64,000 nt of DNA from Dokdonia sp. 4H-3-7-5 (GTDB lineage: Bacteria; Bacteroidota; Bacteroidia; Flavobacteriales; Flavobacteriaceae): assembly GCF_000212355.1 (NCBI RefSeq), contig NC_015496.1, positions 496,001 through 560,000 on the forward strand, written 5' to 3'. Below, piece after piece: positions 53,127 through 62,692 of the stretch. A program made the translations under genes and the position numbers. A model generated the notes under the pieces. That model was not told the DNA's origin. It was given only the letters and a program-made list of their open reading frames with translations, and did no database searches. The stretch's first letter is position 1. Each line of letters opens with the position of its first letter.

Positions 53127-55693
53127 AAACGACTTTTACAAAAATATCACTAATTCTGCTAGTGGCGGTGTTTCTATTAAGTTGTGATGCAACAAAGCGT
53201 GTACCAGATGATGGGCATTTGCTTACCGAAAACACCATTTATGATGGCGAAGAGAAAGTAAATGAGAGCCGACTTTATAATTTTCTTTATCAAAAACCCA
53301 ACACTACACTACCTGGGTTAGGAATTCCGCTGCGACTTTATATTTATAATCTTGCGAGACCTAACATAGATTCTATACTCGATGCACAAAGAGCGGCGAG
53401 CGAAAATAAATTCACCTTCTGGGAACGCGTACTTTCTCGCAAGCAAGTAGAAGCTGCCCGTAACTTCAAAAAGAGCATCAACACAGGGATTAAAAAAACC
53501 GGTGAAGCTCCTGCTATTGTCACAGATGCAATTACTCAAAAATCTGCGCAACGTCTTAATTCTTATTATGTAAACAATGGCTACTTTAATGCTACTGTAG
53601 ATTATGAAATTAAAAAGGACAGCAACCAGCGCGCCAGCGTAGACTATAAGGTCAATAAACGTAAAGCCTATTTTTTAGATAGTATCAAGCCTATGATAGC
53701 TTCACCAGTTGCAGATTCTATCTATAATGTTCACAAAAGTGCTTCCTTACTTAAGGCTGGAGATCGCTATGCTACTGGAAATATTAATGCCGAAACACAG
53801 CGTCTTACAGAACTCTTTAGAAACAATGGCTTATATCATTTTGAGTCAGAATACATACGCCTCGTAGGGGATACCGTAAACACAAATCATAAAGCCAACT
53901 TAGAGTACATTATAGACAACCCTACGGAAAACATAAACGATTCTATTTTTGAAGTACCGTTTAAAGTTCACAATGTTTCTGAAGTAAATATTATTACAGA
54001 TTACAGTTATGCTAATCGAGATAAGCCTTTTAATGACTCCTTAGTAAAGGACGGATTTAAGATCTATGCTTATGATAAAATCAATTACAGACCTAAGGCC
54101 CTCACAGATATTATCCCTCTTAAACCAGGTGATATTTATAAAGATAGAGATCGTATCCAAAGTTTAAGCAGACTAAGTAGACTTGGCACTTTTAAATACC
54201 CAAGTATTCAATACATGGAAGACCCTGCAGATAGCACAAGGTCTGATCTTATTGCAAGCATAAGACTCTCCCCTCTTGAGAAATATAAATTAAGAGCAGA
54301 CTTTGACGTGTCTACCTCAAACATTCAAGATTTTGGGATCGCTGGATTTGGATCTCTATTAATTCGTAATATTTTTCGAGGTGCCGAAACCTTAGAAATA
54401 TCTGCTCGTGGTAGTATAGGAGCGTCAGACGATGCTGCAAATCCTGATGATAGCTTCTTTAATATTTCAGAAATAGGTGCAGATGTAAGACTTACGTTCC
54501 CTCGTATATTTTTTCCGGTAAGTACAAGCGCTCTCATTCCAGCCGAATGGCAGCCTAATACTCGCTTTAATCTTGGTATAGGAGTACAACAAAATATAGG
54601 TCTTGATAAGCAAACGGTAACCGCGGGACTTACATATAATTGGAGCCCATCATGGAAACGCAGCTTTAGTGTAGACCTCATCAATGCTCAATATGTGCGT
54701 AATCTTAACCCAGACAACTATTTTAATATTTATAGAAATAGTTATGAAGACCTCAATACCATCGCACGCAACAATGAAGCAAATATCAACCCTGGATATT
54801 TTATAACCGATGAAAATGGCGATAGAAATCTTTCTATACCCACAGGAGCAGAGCAGTTTATAAATGACGTAAACCGCAGCCAAGTAGACAATCTAGTTCA
54901 AGACGATATAGATGATATACGAGCGATAGGAGAACGCCAAGAGCGACTTACAGAAGACAACCTTATTGTATCCTTAAATATTTCCCACACCTATGACAAT
55001 AGGGAAAATCTGTTTGATGAAACCTTTAGCCGCCTGAGAACTCGTGTGGAACTTGCTGGTAATGCGCTAGCACTTGCTGGAGGAATTGCAAACACAGAGA
55101 AAAACGAGGATGGAAATAAAAGCCTTTTTGGCGTTGTTTATTCTCAATATGTAAAAACAGAAGTAGAATACTCACGCCACTGGGATCTGGGAGGTAATAA
55201 CATCATTGCAGCAAGAGCTTTTGGCGGTATTGCAATTCCTTACGGAAACTCTACGAGCATCCCTTTTATACGTAGTTTTTTTGGTGGAGGTTCTAATGAT
55301 AACAGAGCATGGAGAGCGTATGATCTAGGCCCAGGAAGTAGCGGTAGTCCAAATGAGTTTAATGAAGCAAACATGAAACTTGCCTTCAACCTTGAGTATC
55401 GTTTTGACTTAATAGGCCCTATAGAAGGTGCACTCTTTACGGACGCTGGAAATATCTGGAATGTGTTTGATAATGTAGAAGACCCTAGATCACGCTTTAA
55501 TAATATCGCTAGTTTAAAAGATCTTGCGGTAGGCTCTGGTTTTGGACTCAGATGGGATTTTGACTTTTTTGCCCTCCGCTTTGACGTAGGCTTTAAATCT
55601 TACAACCCTGCACTCCCAGAAGGTGATCGCTGGTTTAAAGAGTACAACTTCTCAAATGCAGTGTATAACGTGGGGATTAACTATCCTTTCTAA
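53123..55693 (+). CDS. BamA/TamA family outer-membrane assembly-type protein (lipoprotein N-terminus)
   Basis: 856 residues. TTG start; the N-terminus ends FLLSCDATK, a lipobox, unusual for Omp85 proteins outside Bacteroidota. POTRA-like repeats occupy about 30-400, followed by a beta-barrel with the Omp85 strand motif (SFFGGGSNDNRAWRAYDLGPGS in outline, about 715) and a last strand ending in Phe (GINYPF). TamA-like members help insert outer-membrane proteins. Divergent from the SPOUT methyltransferase; order ubiE-porT-methyltransferase-BamA-like is conserved in relatives. Outer membrane. Confidence 0.9.
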   Translation: MKTTFTKISLILLVAVFLLSCDATKRVPDDGHLLTENTIYDGEEKVNESRLYNFLYQKPNTTLPGLGIPLRLYIYNLARPNIDSILDAQRAASENKFTFWERVLSRKQVEAARNFKKSINTGIKKTGEAPAIVTDAITQKSAQRLNSYYVNNGYFNATVDYEIKKDSNQRASVDYKVNKRKAYFLDSIKPMIASPVADSIYNVHKSASLLKAGDRYATGNINAETQRLTELFRNNGLYHFESEYIRLVGDTVNTNHKANLEYIIDNPTENINDSIFEVPFKVHNVSEVNIITDYSYANRDKPFNDSLVKDGFKIYAYDKINYRPKALTDIIPLKPGDIYKDRDRIQSLSRLSRLGTFKYPSIQYMEDPADSTRSDLIASIRLSPLEKYKLRADFDVSTSNIQDFGIAGFGSLLIRNIFRGAETLEISARGSIGASDDAANPDDSFFNISEIGADVRLTFPRIFFPVSTSALIPAEWQPNTRFNLGIGVQQNIGLDKQTVTAGLTYNWSPSWKRSFSVDLINAQYVRNLNPDNYFNIYRNSYEDLNTIARNNEANINPGYFITDENGDRNLSIPTGAEQFINDVNRSQVDNLVQDDIDDIRAIGERQERLTEDNLIVSLNISHTYDNRENLFDETFSRLRTRVELAGNALALAGGIANTEKNEDGNKSLFGVVYSQYVKTEVEYSRHWDLGGNNIIAARAFGGIAIPYGNSTSIPFIRSFFGGGSNDNRAWRAYDLGPGSSGSPNEFNEANMKLAFNLEYRFDLIGPIEGALFTDAGNIWNVFDNVEDPRSRFNNIASLKDLAVGSGFGLRWDFDFFALRFDVGFKSYNPALPEGDRWFKEYNFSNAVYNVGINYPF

Positions 55694-55762
55694 AAAGAAG
55701 CGGTTTACTTTGTCATTATCTACACTCATTACTTTCTTAAAGCTTCTGTTGTTATTTTATTC

Positions 55763-55776
55763 GCTTTTGCGAAAGC
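55763..55776. repeat. Near-copy of the palindrome (one mismatch)
   Basis: GCTTTTGCGAAAGC, in the gap between the BamA/TamA-like and histidine kinase genes. Confidence 0.85.
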
Positions 55777-55850
55777 GTGATGAACTCCATTACCAATATT
55801 CTATGGTTTACAACTTGTAAAATCAACAATTTTATTAGCCACTAAAACCT

Positions 55851-55887
55851 AAACAGTTCTGTTTATCCGGAAAATTTAAAATTTTCC
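55851..55887. promoter_or_regulatory. Two palindromes upstream of the hybrid histidine kinase
   Basis: AAACAGTTCTGTTT (55851-55864) and GGAAAATTTAAAATTTTCC (55869-55887) lie 80-117 nt before the ATG. Either could be an operator; the second could also end transcription from the upstream gene. The rest of the 274-bp gap has only the palindrome near-copy at 55763. Confidence 0.4.
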
Positions 55888-55967
55888 TTATTGTCACAAA
55901 ATGAGTAACTTACTATTAATTATAGTATACTTATTATTTTTACAACCCTAAATCTAATCAGCACAAC

Positions 55968-58178
55968 ATGAAATACTCTTTCTTATTTGTTGCTTTCTCG
56001 TGTACAATATTTTTATCAATATCTGTTTCTGGTCAGAATAATCAATCACAAATAGATAGCACTAATAATAATCGTCTTGAAAGTCTTATAAAGTCTATTA
56101 GGAATAATTTTTATTCTGGAAATTATGCAGATGTTATAAATCAAATTCCGGATGCAGTATTACTCGCAAAAACGCTAGAAGATATTGAAAAAGGTCATAT
56201 GTTAAATAGCGTTTTAGGAAACACCTTCATAAAGCTTAAAGACACCATTCAAGCTCGTGAAGTTTTTATTGAGATGTTGGAGGAATCTATTAATGCCAAA
56301 CAGCCCAAATACGTTATGGCGATATCTATAGACTTAGGTAATACCTATGTAAATAGTAATCCAGAACTAGCCATTGAATATTTCAATAAAGTTATCGTTT
56401 TAGCAAAGGAACATAACGATAGCCATAGGCACTTTATAGCACAATATAATCTCGCCGAACTATATTTAAATAAAAAGAAACCTGTCATCGCTAAAAAACA
56501 TATAGATGCAGCATTCCCAATAATTGATACTATTGATGGAGTAGCTATTTACGAGGCAAGTTTAGATATGATTTTGGGGCGCTATTATTTGACAATTAAT
56601 AATCCAGCTGAAGCAATAATAAATTTTAAAAAATCTATAAAGACTGCTAAAGACAACAATCTTAAGGAGTTGCTATTGGAAAATTACACCTATTATCTTG
56701 AGGCTTTAGACCTGCAAAAAGATTACATGGGTATGTATGAAATAAGAAAAATGTATAAACCCATCAGAGAAGAAATTTATGAAGCATCCAAAATTTATGA
56801 AATAGAGGTAGCTAAAGCAAAATATAATATTGATCAATACAAGCAAACCATTGTAACCCAAAAGCTTGAAAAGCAACTCGCAGAGCAAAAAGCAAAAGAT
56901 AGCAAAACAATCACCTACGCTGCTATAGGAATTATGATCATACTTCTAATAGCAATGTTATCTTTCTTAAATTCACTAAAGAAACGTAAAAGATTGCTAA
57001 TAATCTTAAGGGAAAGAAATAAGCAATATCTTCTAGCGAAGCAAAAATCTGAAAAGCTGTCGAAAGCAAAAGCTCAACTTTTTTCAACAGTTTCCCATGA
57101 GCTTAGAACACCGCTTTATGGAATTATAGGATTATCTTCAAGTTTACTAATAGACAACAAAGAGCCTAAACTCAATCAGGATATAAAATCTTTAAAATTT
57201 TCTGCAGATTATTTATTGGCTTTGGTAAATGACGTCTTGCATCTTAATAAATTAGAAGAACAAGAAGGAGGGGTTTTAGAAAATGAACTATTTAGCATAA
57301 GAGATCTAATCAAAAATATTGCAAAGTCTTTTGAATTTATGAGAGACCAAAATAGTAATGAGATTATAATTTCTATTGCACCCACTATACCAGATGTGCT
57401 GATTGGCGATGCTACTAAACTCTCTCAGATTTTAATGAATCTCATAGGTAACTCTTGTAAATTTACTGAACACGGCACTATATCACTTGACATTTTACAG
57501 AATAAGGAAAGTCCAGATACAATCTCGTTAACGTTTAAAATAACAGACAATGGCATTGGCATTCCAAAAGAAAAACAACAACAGATCTTTGATGAGTTTA
57601 TACAAATTTCAAAAAACACAAAATATCAAGGAACCGGTCTCGGACTACCTATTGTAAACAAGATTTTGGCATTACTTAGTTCTAAGCTTGAATTTAACAG
57701 TAAACTTGGCGAAGGTTCTTCATTTTGGTTTACAGTAGGATACATTAAAGCTTCACAAGAGCTTATTGAAAAAAATAGCGCAGCTTCAGAAAATAATGGA
57801 TATTACAAAAGTTCCCACCTTCTAGTAGTAGATGACAATAGAATAAATCAAATTGTAAGTCAGAAGATGATAGAAAATTGCGGTATGACTTGCGATACAG
57901 CTAGTGATGGATTAGAGGCTATAGAGCGTGTAAAAGTTAACAAATATGATATTATTCTTATGGATATCAATATGCCAATAATGAATGGTTATGAAGCTTC
58001 AGAAAAAATACGCACTATGGATATAACCACTCCTATTATTGCCCTCACAGCTATTGATATAGAAGGGGCAAGTAATCAACTTTCCAAATACGGAATTAAT
58101 GATTACATAATTAAACCGTATCAAGTAAATCATTTTAAAAAAGTGATTTCAAGAAATCTCACCGCTAAACACTTATAA
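55968..58178 (+). CDS. Hybrid sensor histidine kinase with TPR sensor and receiver domain
   Basis: 736 residues. Signal peptide (to about 23), TPR-like helices at about 30-310 with a coiled coil, a membrane helix at about 316-338, then HisKA with the phospho-acceptor His about 377 in FSTVSHELRTPL. HATPase follows (NLIGNSCKFTEHG, DNGIGIPKEKQ, GTGLGLPIV) and a C-terminal receiver with Asp about 666 in LMDINMPIMNG and Lys in IIKPYQ. Periplasmic TPRs sense the signal; output must pass to a separate histidine phosphotransfer or response-regulator protein, absent here. Orphan in this window. Confidence 0.94.
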   Translation: MKYSFLFVAFSCTIFLSISVSGQNNQSQIDSTNNNRLESLIKSIRNNFYSGNYADVINQIPDAVLLAKTLEDIEKGHMLNSVLGNTFIKLKDTIQAREVFIEMLEESINAKQPKYVMAISIDLGNTYVNSNPELAIEYFNKVIVLAKEHNDSHRHFIAQYNLAELYLNKKKPVIAKKHIDAAFPIIDTIDGVAIYEASLDMILGRYYLTINNPAEAIINFKKSIKTAKDNNLKELLLENYTYYLEALDLQKDYMGMYEIRKMYKPIREEIYEASKIYEIEVAKAKYNIDQYKQTIVTQKLEKQLAEQKAKDSKTITYAAIGIMIILLIAMLSFLNSLKKRKRLLIILRERNKQYLLAKQKSEKLSKAKAQLFSTVSHELRTPLYGIIGLSSSLLIDNKEPKLNQDIKSLKFSADYLLALVNDVLHLNKLEEQEGGVLENELFSIRDLIKNIAKSFEFMRDQNSNEIIISIAPTIPDVLIGDATKLSQILMNLIGNSCKFTEHGTISLDILQNKESPDTISLTFKITDNGIGIPKEKQQQIFDEFIQISKNTKYQGTGLGLPIVNKILALLSSKLEFNSKLGEGSSFWFTVGYIKASQELIEKNSAASENNGYYKSSHLLVVDDNRINQIVSQKMIENCGMTCDTASDGLEAIERVKVNKYDIILMDINMPIMNGYEASEKIRTMDITTPIIALTAIDIEGASNQLSKYGINDYIIKPYQVNHFKKVISRNLTAKHL

Positions 58179-58273
58179 AACCTAGCTAAAACGTTGTCGT
58201 AGTAACCTTTATATCTGGGCTACTTTCCGAGTAATATTTGTTATTTTTACTTCACTAATTTTAAACAACAACA

Positions 58274-59341
58274 ATGTCGCATTCTATAAAACCAGGTGTA
58301 GCCACGGGCCACGAAGTACAAGCAATTTTTAATTATGCAAAAGAGAAAGGCTTTGCCCTTCCTGCGGTTAATGTAATTGGGTCTAACAGTATCAACACGG
58401 TTCTAGAGACTGCAGCAGCGCTTAACGCTCCTGTAATTATCCAGTTTTCAAATGGTGGAGCACAGTTTAATGCTGGAAAAGGATTAAACAATGACAACCA
58501 AAAAGCAGCTGTACTAGGTGCTGTAGCTGGAGCAAAGCACGTACACGAACTTGCAAAAGCATACGGAGCAACCGTAATTTTACATACAGATCACTGTGCA
58601 AAAAAATTACTTCCTTGGATGGACGGAATGCTTGATGCAAATGAGGCTTACTATAAAGAACATGGTCATTCACTCTTTAGCTCTCACATGATTGATTTAA
58701 GTGAAGAATCACTTGAAGAGAATATTGAGATTTGCAAAGGATATCTTGAGCGCATGGCTAAGATGGAAATGACACTTGAAATAGAGTTAGGTATTACTGG
58801 TGGTGAAGAAGATGGTGTAGATAACAGTGATGTAGATGATTCAAAATTATACACACAACCAGAAGAAGTTGCTTACGCTTATGAGGAACTAAGCAAAGTA
58901 AGTGATCAATTTACAATTGCTGCAGCCTTTGGAAATGTACACGGAGTTTACAAGCCAGGAAACGTAAAGCTTACCCCGAAAATTCTTAAAAACTCTCAAG
59001 AGCACATCTCTGAGAAGTATGGTAAGGAACACAACCATATTGATTTTGTTTTTCACGGAGGAAGTGGATCTACAGTAGAGGAAATACGTGAAGGAATCTC
59101 TTACGGAGTTATCAAAATGAACATTGACACAGATTTACAGTGGTCTACTGCAGAAGGTATCCGTGATTATTTTGGAGAAAATGCTGAGTATCTTAAAACA
59201 CAGATAGGTAACCCTACTGGTGATGATTCACCAAACAAGAAGTTTTATGATCCTCGCGTATGGTTACGTAAGGCAGAGCAAACTATGGGAGCTCGTCTTA
59301 AAAAGGCTTTTGAAGATTTAAATAATATCGATACACTATAG
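58274..59341 (+). CDS. fbaA: Fructose-bisphosphate aldolase, class II
   Basis: 355 residues, close to the E. coli FbaA length. Zinc-dependent cleavage of fructose 1,6-bisphosphate in glycolysis and gluconeogenesis. Seen: HTDHCAKKLLPWMDG with zinc-binding His, LEIELGITGGEEDGVDNS, FGNVHGVYKPGNVKL and FHGGSGSTVEEIREGISYGVIKMNIDTDLQ in outline. A terminator follows. Cytoplasmic; single gene. Confidence 0.97.
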   Translation: MSHSIKPGVATGHEVQAIFNYAKEKGFALPAVNVIGSNSINTVLETAAALNAPVIIQFSNGGAQFNAGKGLNNDNQKAAVLGAVAGAKHVHELAKAYGATVILHTDHCAKKLLPWMDGMLDANEAYYKEHGHSLFSSHMIDLSEESLEENIEICKGYLERMAKMEMTLEIELGITGGEEDGVDNSDVDDSKLYTQPEEVAYAYEELSKVSDQFTIAAAFGNVHGVYKPGNVKLTPKILKNSQEHISEKYGKEHNHIDFVFHGGSGSTVEEIREGISYGVIKMNIDTDLQWSTAEGIRDYFGENAEYLKTQIGNPTGDDSPNKKFYDPRVWLRKAEQTMGARLKKAFEDLNNIDTL

Positions 59342-59365
59342 TATCAAGACTTTATAAAAATTGTA

Positions 59366-59406
59366 AAAACGGATTGCATCAAAATTGATTTGATGTAATC
59401 CGTTTT
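59366..59406 (+). terminator. Terminator after fbaA
   Basis: An 18-bp stem with one G-T pair (59366-59383 with 59389-59406) ends in TTTT, 24 nt after the stop. Confidence 0.85.
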
Positions 59407-59548
59407 CCGTATTTTTACGGCTTGCATTAGTAATTAATGAGTCCTAACGATGCTAGGATTTACTTTCTAATAGTAGAAAGGAATTATTTATAGTTATAAC
59501 ATTTTCGCGAAAGCGGAATAAATACCATTAACCAAATTCAAACACAAT

Positions 59549-60406
59549 ATGGCTTGGTTCAAACGTAAAGAAAAAGGAATACACACTGCAACAGAGGACA
59601 AAAAAGACACTCCTAAAGGGCTGTGGTACAAATCACCTACTGGAAAAATAGTAGATACAGAAGAGCTAGAAAAGAACTTCTATATCTCACCTGAGGATGG
59701 ATACCACGTACGAATAGGTAGTAATGAATATTTTGAAATCCTCTTTGATGATAATAAATATAAAGAGCTAGATGCCAAACTTACTTCTAAGGATCCTCTT
59801 AAGTTTGAGGATAAGAAGAAGTATGTAGACCGTCTCGCTGCTGCTCAAGAAAAAACAGGTCTTAAAGATGCCATTAGAACTGCCGTAGGTAAGTCTAAAG
59901 GTGCAGATATTGTAATAGCTTGTATGGACTTCAGCTTTATAGGTGGATCTATGGGAAGTGTAGTAGGTGAAAAAATCGCACGTGCTGCAGATTACTCTCT
60001 TAAAAACAATATTCCTTTTATGATTATCTCTAAATCTGGAGGTGCTCGTATGATGGAAGCGGCTTTATCACTTATGCAACTTGCAAAAACAAGTGCTAAG
60101 CTTGCTCAACTTGCAGACGCAGGGATACCTTATGTATCGCTTTGTACAGACCCTACTACAGGAGGTACAACAGCATCATTTGCAATGCTAGGGGACATTA
60201 ACATCTCTGAGCCTGGAGCACTTATAGGTTTTGCAGGACCACGTATTGTACGTGATACTACTGGAAAGGAATTACCAGATGGTTTCCAAACTGCAGAATT
60301 CTTACAAGAACACGGTTTCTTAGACTTTATCACTCCGCGTCAAGAATTAAAAAACAAAGTAAATCTCTACTTAGATTTAGTTATGAATCGAGCAGTAAGA
60401 GCTTAA
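59549..60406 (+). CDS. accD: Acetyl-CoA carboxylase carboxyltransferase subunit beta
   Basis: 285 residues. Transfers carboxyl from carboxybiotin to acetyl-CoA with AccA, first step of fatty-acid synthesis. The crotonase-like core is intact ([56 protein letters not shown]). The N-terminal zinc ribbon is not: where E. coli has four Cys, this protein reads [13 protein letters not shown] and ISPEDGYH, no cysteine at all. AccA is not in the window. A partial palindrome copy lies 35-48 nt upstream of the ATG. Confidence 0.96.
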   Translation: MAWFKRKEKGIHTATEDKKDTPKGLWYKSPTGKIVDTEELEKNFYISPEDGYHVRIGSNEYFEILFDDNKYKELDAKLTSKDPLKFEDKKKYVDRLAAAQEKTGLKDAIRTAVGKSKGADIVIACMDFSFIGGSMGSVVGEKIARAADYSLKNNIPFMIISKSGGARMMEAALSLMQLAKTSAKLAQLADAGIPYVSLCTDPTTGGTTASFAMLGDINISEPGALIGFAGPRIVRDTTGKELPDGFQTAEFLQEHGFLDFITPRQELKNKVNLYLDLVMNRAVRA

Positions 60407-60420
60407 TTCTTATATCATAT

Positions 60421-60456
60421 CAAAAAAAGCTAAACGTAATGTTTAGCCTTTTTTTT
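60421..60456. terminator. Bidirectional terminator between accD and the polyprenyl synthase gene
   Basis: GCTAAAC / GTTTAGC stem (60429-60447) flanked by seven A on the left and eight T on the right, between convergent genes. Confidence 0.9.
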
Positions 60457-60472
60457 GTGTACTATTTTTAAA

Positions 60473-61450
60473 TTACTTCTTCCTATCTATCACATAGTTG
60501 ACCATTAACTCAAGAGAGTCGCGGTACACCGACTTAGGATATGTCATTAGGATTTCTAACGCTTCTTGCTGTAATGCCTTCATCTTTGTAACTGCATACT
60601 CTAGGCCGCCGTTATCTCTTACAAAAGCAATTACTTCATTTACACGCTTCTTGTCTGTATTCTTATTCTTGATGCTATTAATGAGCCAATTTTTATCTTT
60701 TTTAGAAACCGTATTCAGCACATATATAAGCGGCAAGGTCATCTTTTGCTCTTTGATATCAATACCTGTAGGTTTCCCTATTTTGGCAGTACCATAATCG
60801 AACAAGTCATCTTTAATTTGAAAAGCCATCCCTATAAGCTCTCCAAACTTATGCATACGCTTTACTTCTTTATCCTTAGCATGGACTGCACAAGCTCCCA
60901 TAGCACAACATGCAGCAATTAATGTTGCTGTTTTCTGACGGATAATCTCGTAGTATAAATCTTCTGTAATATCGAGCTTGCGGGCTTTCTCAATTTGGAG
61001 TAATTCGCCTTCTGAGATTTCTCTTACTGCTACAGATATAATTTGCAATAAATCTGTATCGCCATTATCTATAGAAAGCAACAGTCCCTTTGAGAATAAA
61101 AAATCTCCAACAAGTACTGCAATCTTATTTTTCCATAATGCATTAAGCGAGAAGAAACCTCTACGAATGTTACTATCATCTACTACATCATCATGTACGA
61201 GACTAGCAGTATGAATCAACTCTATAACCGATGCTCCACGATAGGTACGATCATTCACCTCACCATTGTTCATCATTTTTGCGGTAAGAAAGACAAACAT
61301 AGGGCGCATTTGCTTCCCTTTGCGGTTTACAATATAATGTGTGATACGATTGAGAAGTGCCACCTTAGAGCGCATAGAAAGTGAAAACTTTTCTTCAAAA
61401 AGCTCCATTTCATAAGCGATGGGTTCTTTAATCTGTGCTACTATTTTCAT
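60473..61450 (-). CDS. Polyprenyl synthetase (trans-prenyl diphosphate synthase, IspB-like)
   Basis: 325 residues. Two Asp-rich motifs, DDVVDDSNIRRG (first) and QIKDDLFDYG (second), with GKQMRPMFVFLTAKMM in the N-terminal part, define the long-chain trans-prenyl transferase family. It chains isopentenyl diphosphate units to make the menaquinone side chain, likely hexaprenyl in this group. That fits ubiE at 51 kb. Chain length cannot be fixed from sequence alone. Confidence 0.94.
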   Translation of the reverse strand: MKIVAQIKEPIAYEMELFEEKFSLSMRSKVALLNRITHYIVNRKGKQMRPMFVFLTAKMMNNGEVNDRTYRGASVIELIHTASLVHDDVVDDSNIRRGFFSLNALWKNKIAVLVGDFLFSKGLLLSIDNGDTDLLQIISVAVREISEGELLQIEKARKLDITEDLYYEIIRQKTATLIAACCAMGACAVHAKDKEVKRMHKFGELIGMAFQIKDDLFDYGTAKIGKPTGIDIKEQKMTLPLIYVLNTVSKKDKNWLINSIKNKNTDKKRVNEVIAFVRDNGGLEYAVTKMKALQQEALEILMTYPKSVYRDSLELMVNYVIDRKK

Positions 61451-61483
61451 TATAGTAAAGATAAGTAACGACTACTTTGCATC

Positions 61484-62524
61484 CTATTGCTTATTAGCTA
61501 GTTGTCCGCAGGCTGCATCGATGTCTTTACCTCTTGATCTACGCACGGTTACTGTCACACCATTTGCCTCAAGAACTGACACATAACGGTCTATTGCTTC
61601 AGGATTTGCTTGCTGGAACTGACCATCATCAATAGGGTTATACTCAATGATATTTACTTTGCTAGGTACAGCTTTACAGAAGTCTAATAGTGCCATAATA
61701 TCAATGTGGCGATCATTTATACCATCCCACACTACGTATTCGTATGTAATACGTTTTCCTGTTTTTTCATACCAATAAATAAGCGCCTCTTTAAGATCTG
61801 CAAGTGGCATTTGCTCATTAAAAGGCATAATCTCTGTACGCACATTATCAAGTGCAGAGTGTAATGAAACGGCAAGATTAAACTTTACGTCATCATCTGC
61901 CATTTTCTTAATAATCTTAGGCACTCCAGAGGTAGATACGGTAATACGCTTAGGAGACATCCCTAATCCTTCTGGATCTGTGATTTTGTCTATTGCTTTA
62001 ATGACATTATTATAGTTCATTAAAGGCTCTCCCATTCCCATAAAGACAATGTTAGACAACGGCTTATCGTGATATAGCCTACTTTGTCTATCTATCACAA
62101 CAACTTGATCTACAATCTCATCTGGATTGAGATTACGCATACGCTTTAAACGTGCGGTAGCACAAAACTTACAGTTAAGACTGCAGCCTACTTGTGATGA
62201 AACACAAGCGGTCGTTCTATTTTTTGTTGGAATCAATACAGACTCGACCATAAGACCGTCATGTAGCTCAACACCATTTTTTATAGTACCATCACTACTC
62301 CGCTGCATTTGATCTACGCGTATGTGATTAATCACGAAGTTCTCATCTAGAAGTATACGAGTATCCTTAGACAAGTTTGTCATATCTATAAAGTCGTGTG
62401 CGCCCTTTTGCCACAGCCATTCATATACCTGATTTCCGCGGAAGGGTTTATCTCCTTGAGATACAAAAAAATCTCTGAGTTCTTCCTTACTTAATTTACG
62501 TATGTCTCTCTTATCTGTTTTCAC
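61484..62524 (-). CDS. rlmN: 23S rRNA (adenine2503-C2)-methyltransferase RlmN
   Basis: 346 residues. Radical-SAM CxxxCxxC motif CSLNCKFC, followed by FMGMGEPLMNYNNVI, and the methyl-carrying Cys in DAACGQL near the C-terminus. It methylates A2503 of 23S rRNA (and A37 of some tRNAs), tuning translation fidelity. GTG start at 62524, with a TACCTTTG box 5 nt upstream, so probably leaderless. It ends 34 nt before the start of the polyprenyl synthase gene and may be co-transcribed with it. Confidence 0.97.
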   Translation of the reverse strand: MKTDKRDIRKLSKEELRDFFVSQGDKPFRGNQVYEWLWQKGAHDFIDMTNLSKDTRILLDENFVINHIRVDQMQRSSDGTIKNGVELHDGLMVESVLIPTKNRTTACVSSQVGCSLNCKFCATARLKRMRNLNPDEIVDQVVVIDRQSRLYHDKPLSNIVFMGMGEPLMNYNNVIKAIDKITDPEGLGMSPKRITVSTSGVPKIIKKMADDDVKFNLAVSLHSALDNVRTEIMPFNEQMPLADLKEALIYWYEKTGKRITYEYVVWDGINDRHIDIMALLDFCKAVPSKVNIIEYNPIDDGQFQQANPEAIDRYVSVLEANGVTVTVRRSRGKDIDAACGQLANKQ

Positions 62525-62528
62525 AATG

Positions 62529-62536
62529 CAAAGGTA
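62529..62536 (-). promoter_or_regulatory. -7 box of rlmN, leaderless geometry
   Basis: Minus-strand TACCTTTG ends four bases before the GTG start of rlmN, the same spacing as in front of ribD. Confidence 0.5.
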
Positions 62537-62692
62537 CGTAGTTGTTTGTTGGTTTTCACATTGAATACAAGCTTGCTATTAAAAGCTTTTCAATACTATC
62601 AAAACAATTATTTATACGTATTCCATAAAAATAAAAACGCCAGACTTCTTAGGGAGAAACTAGCGCTATAAACTCATAAAATAATTACACTT

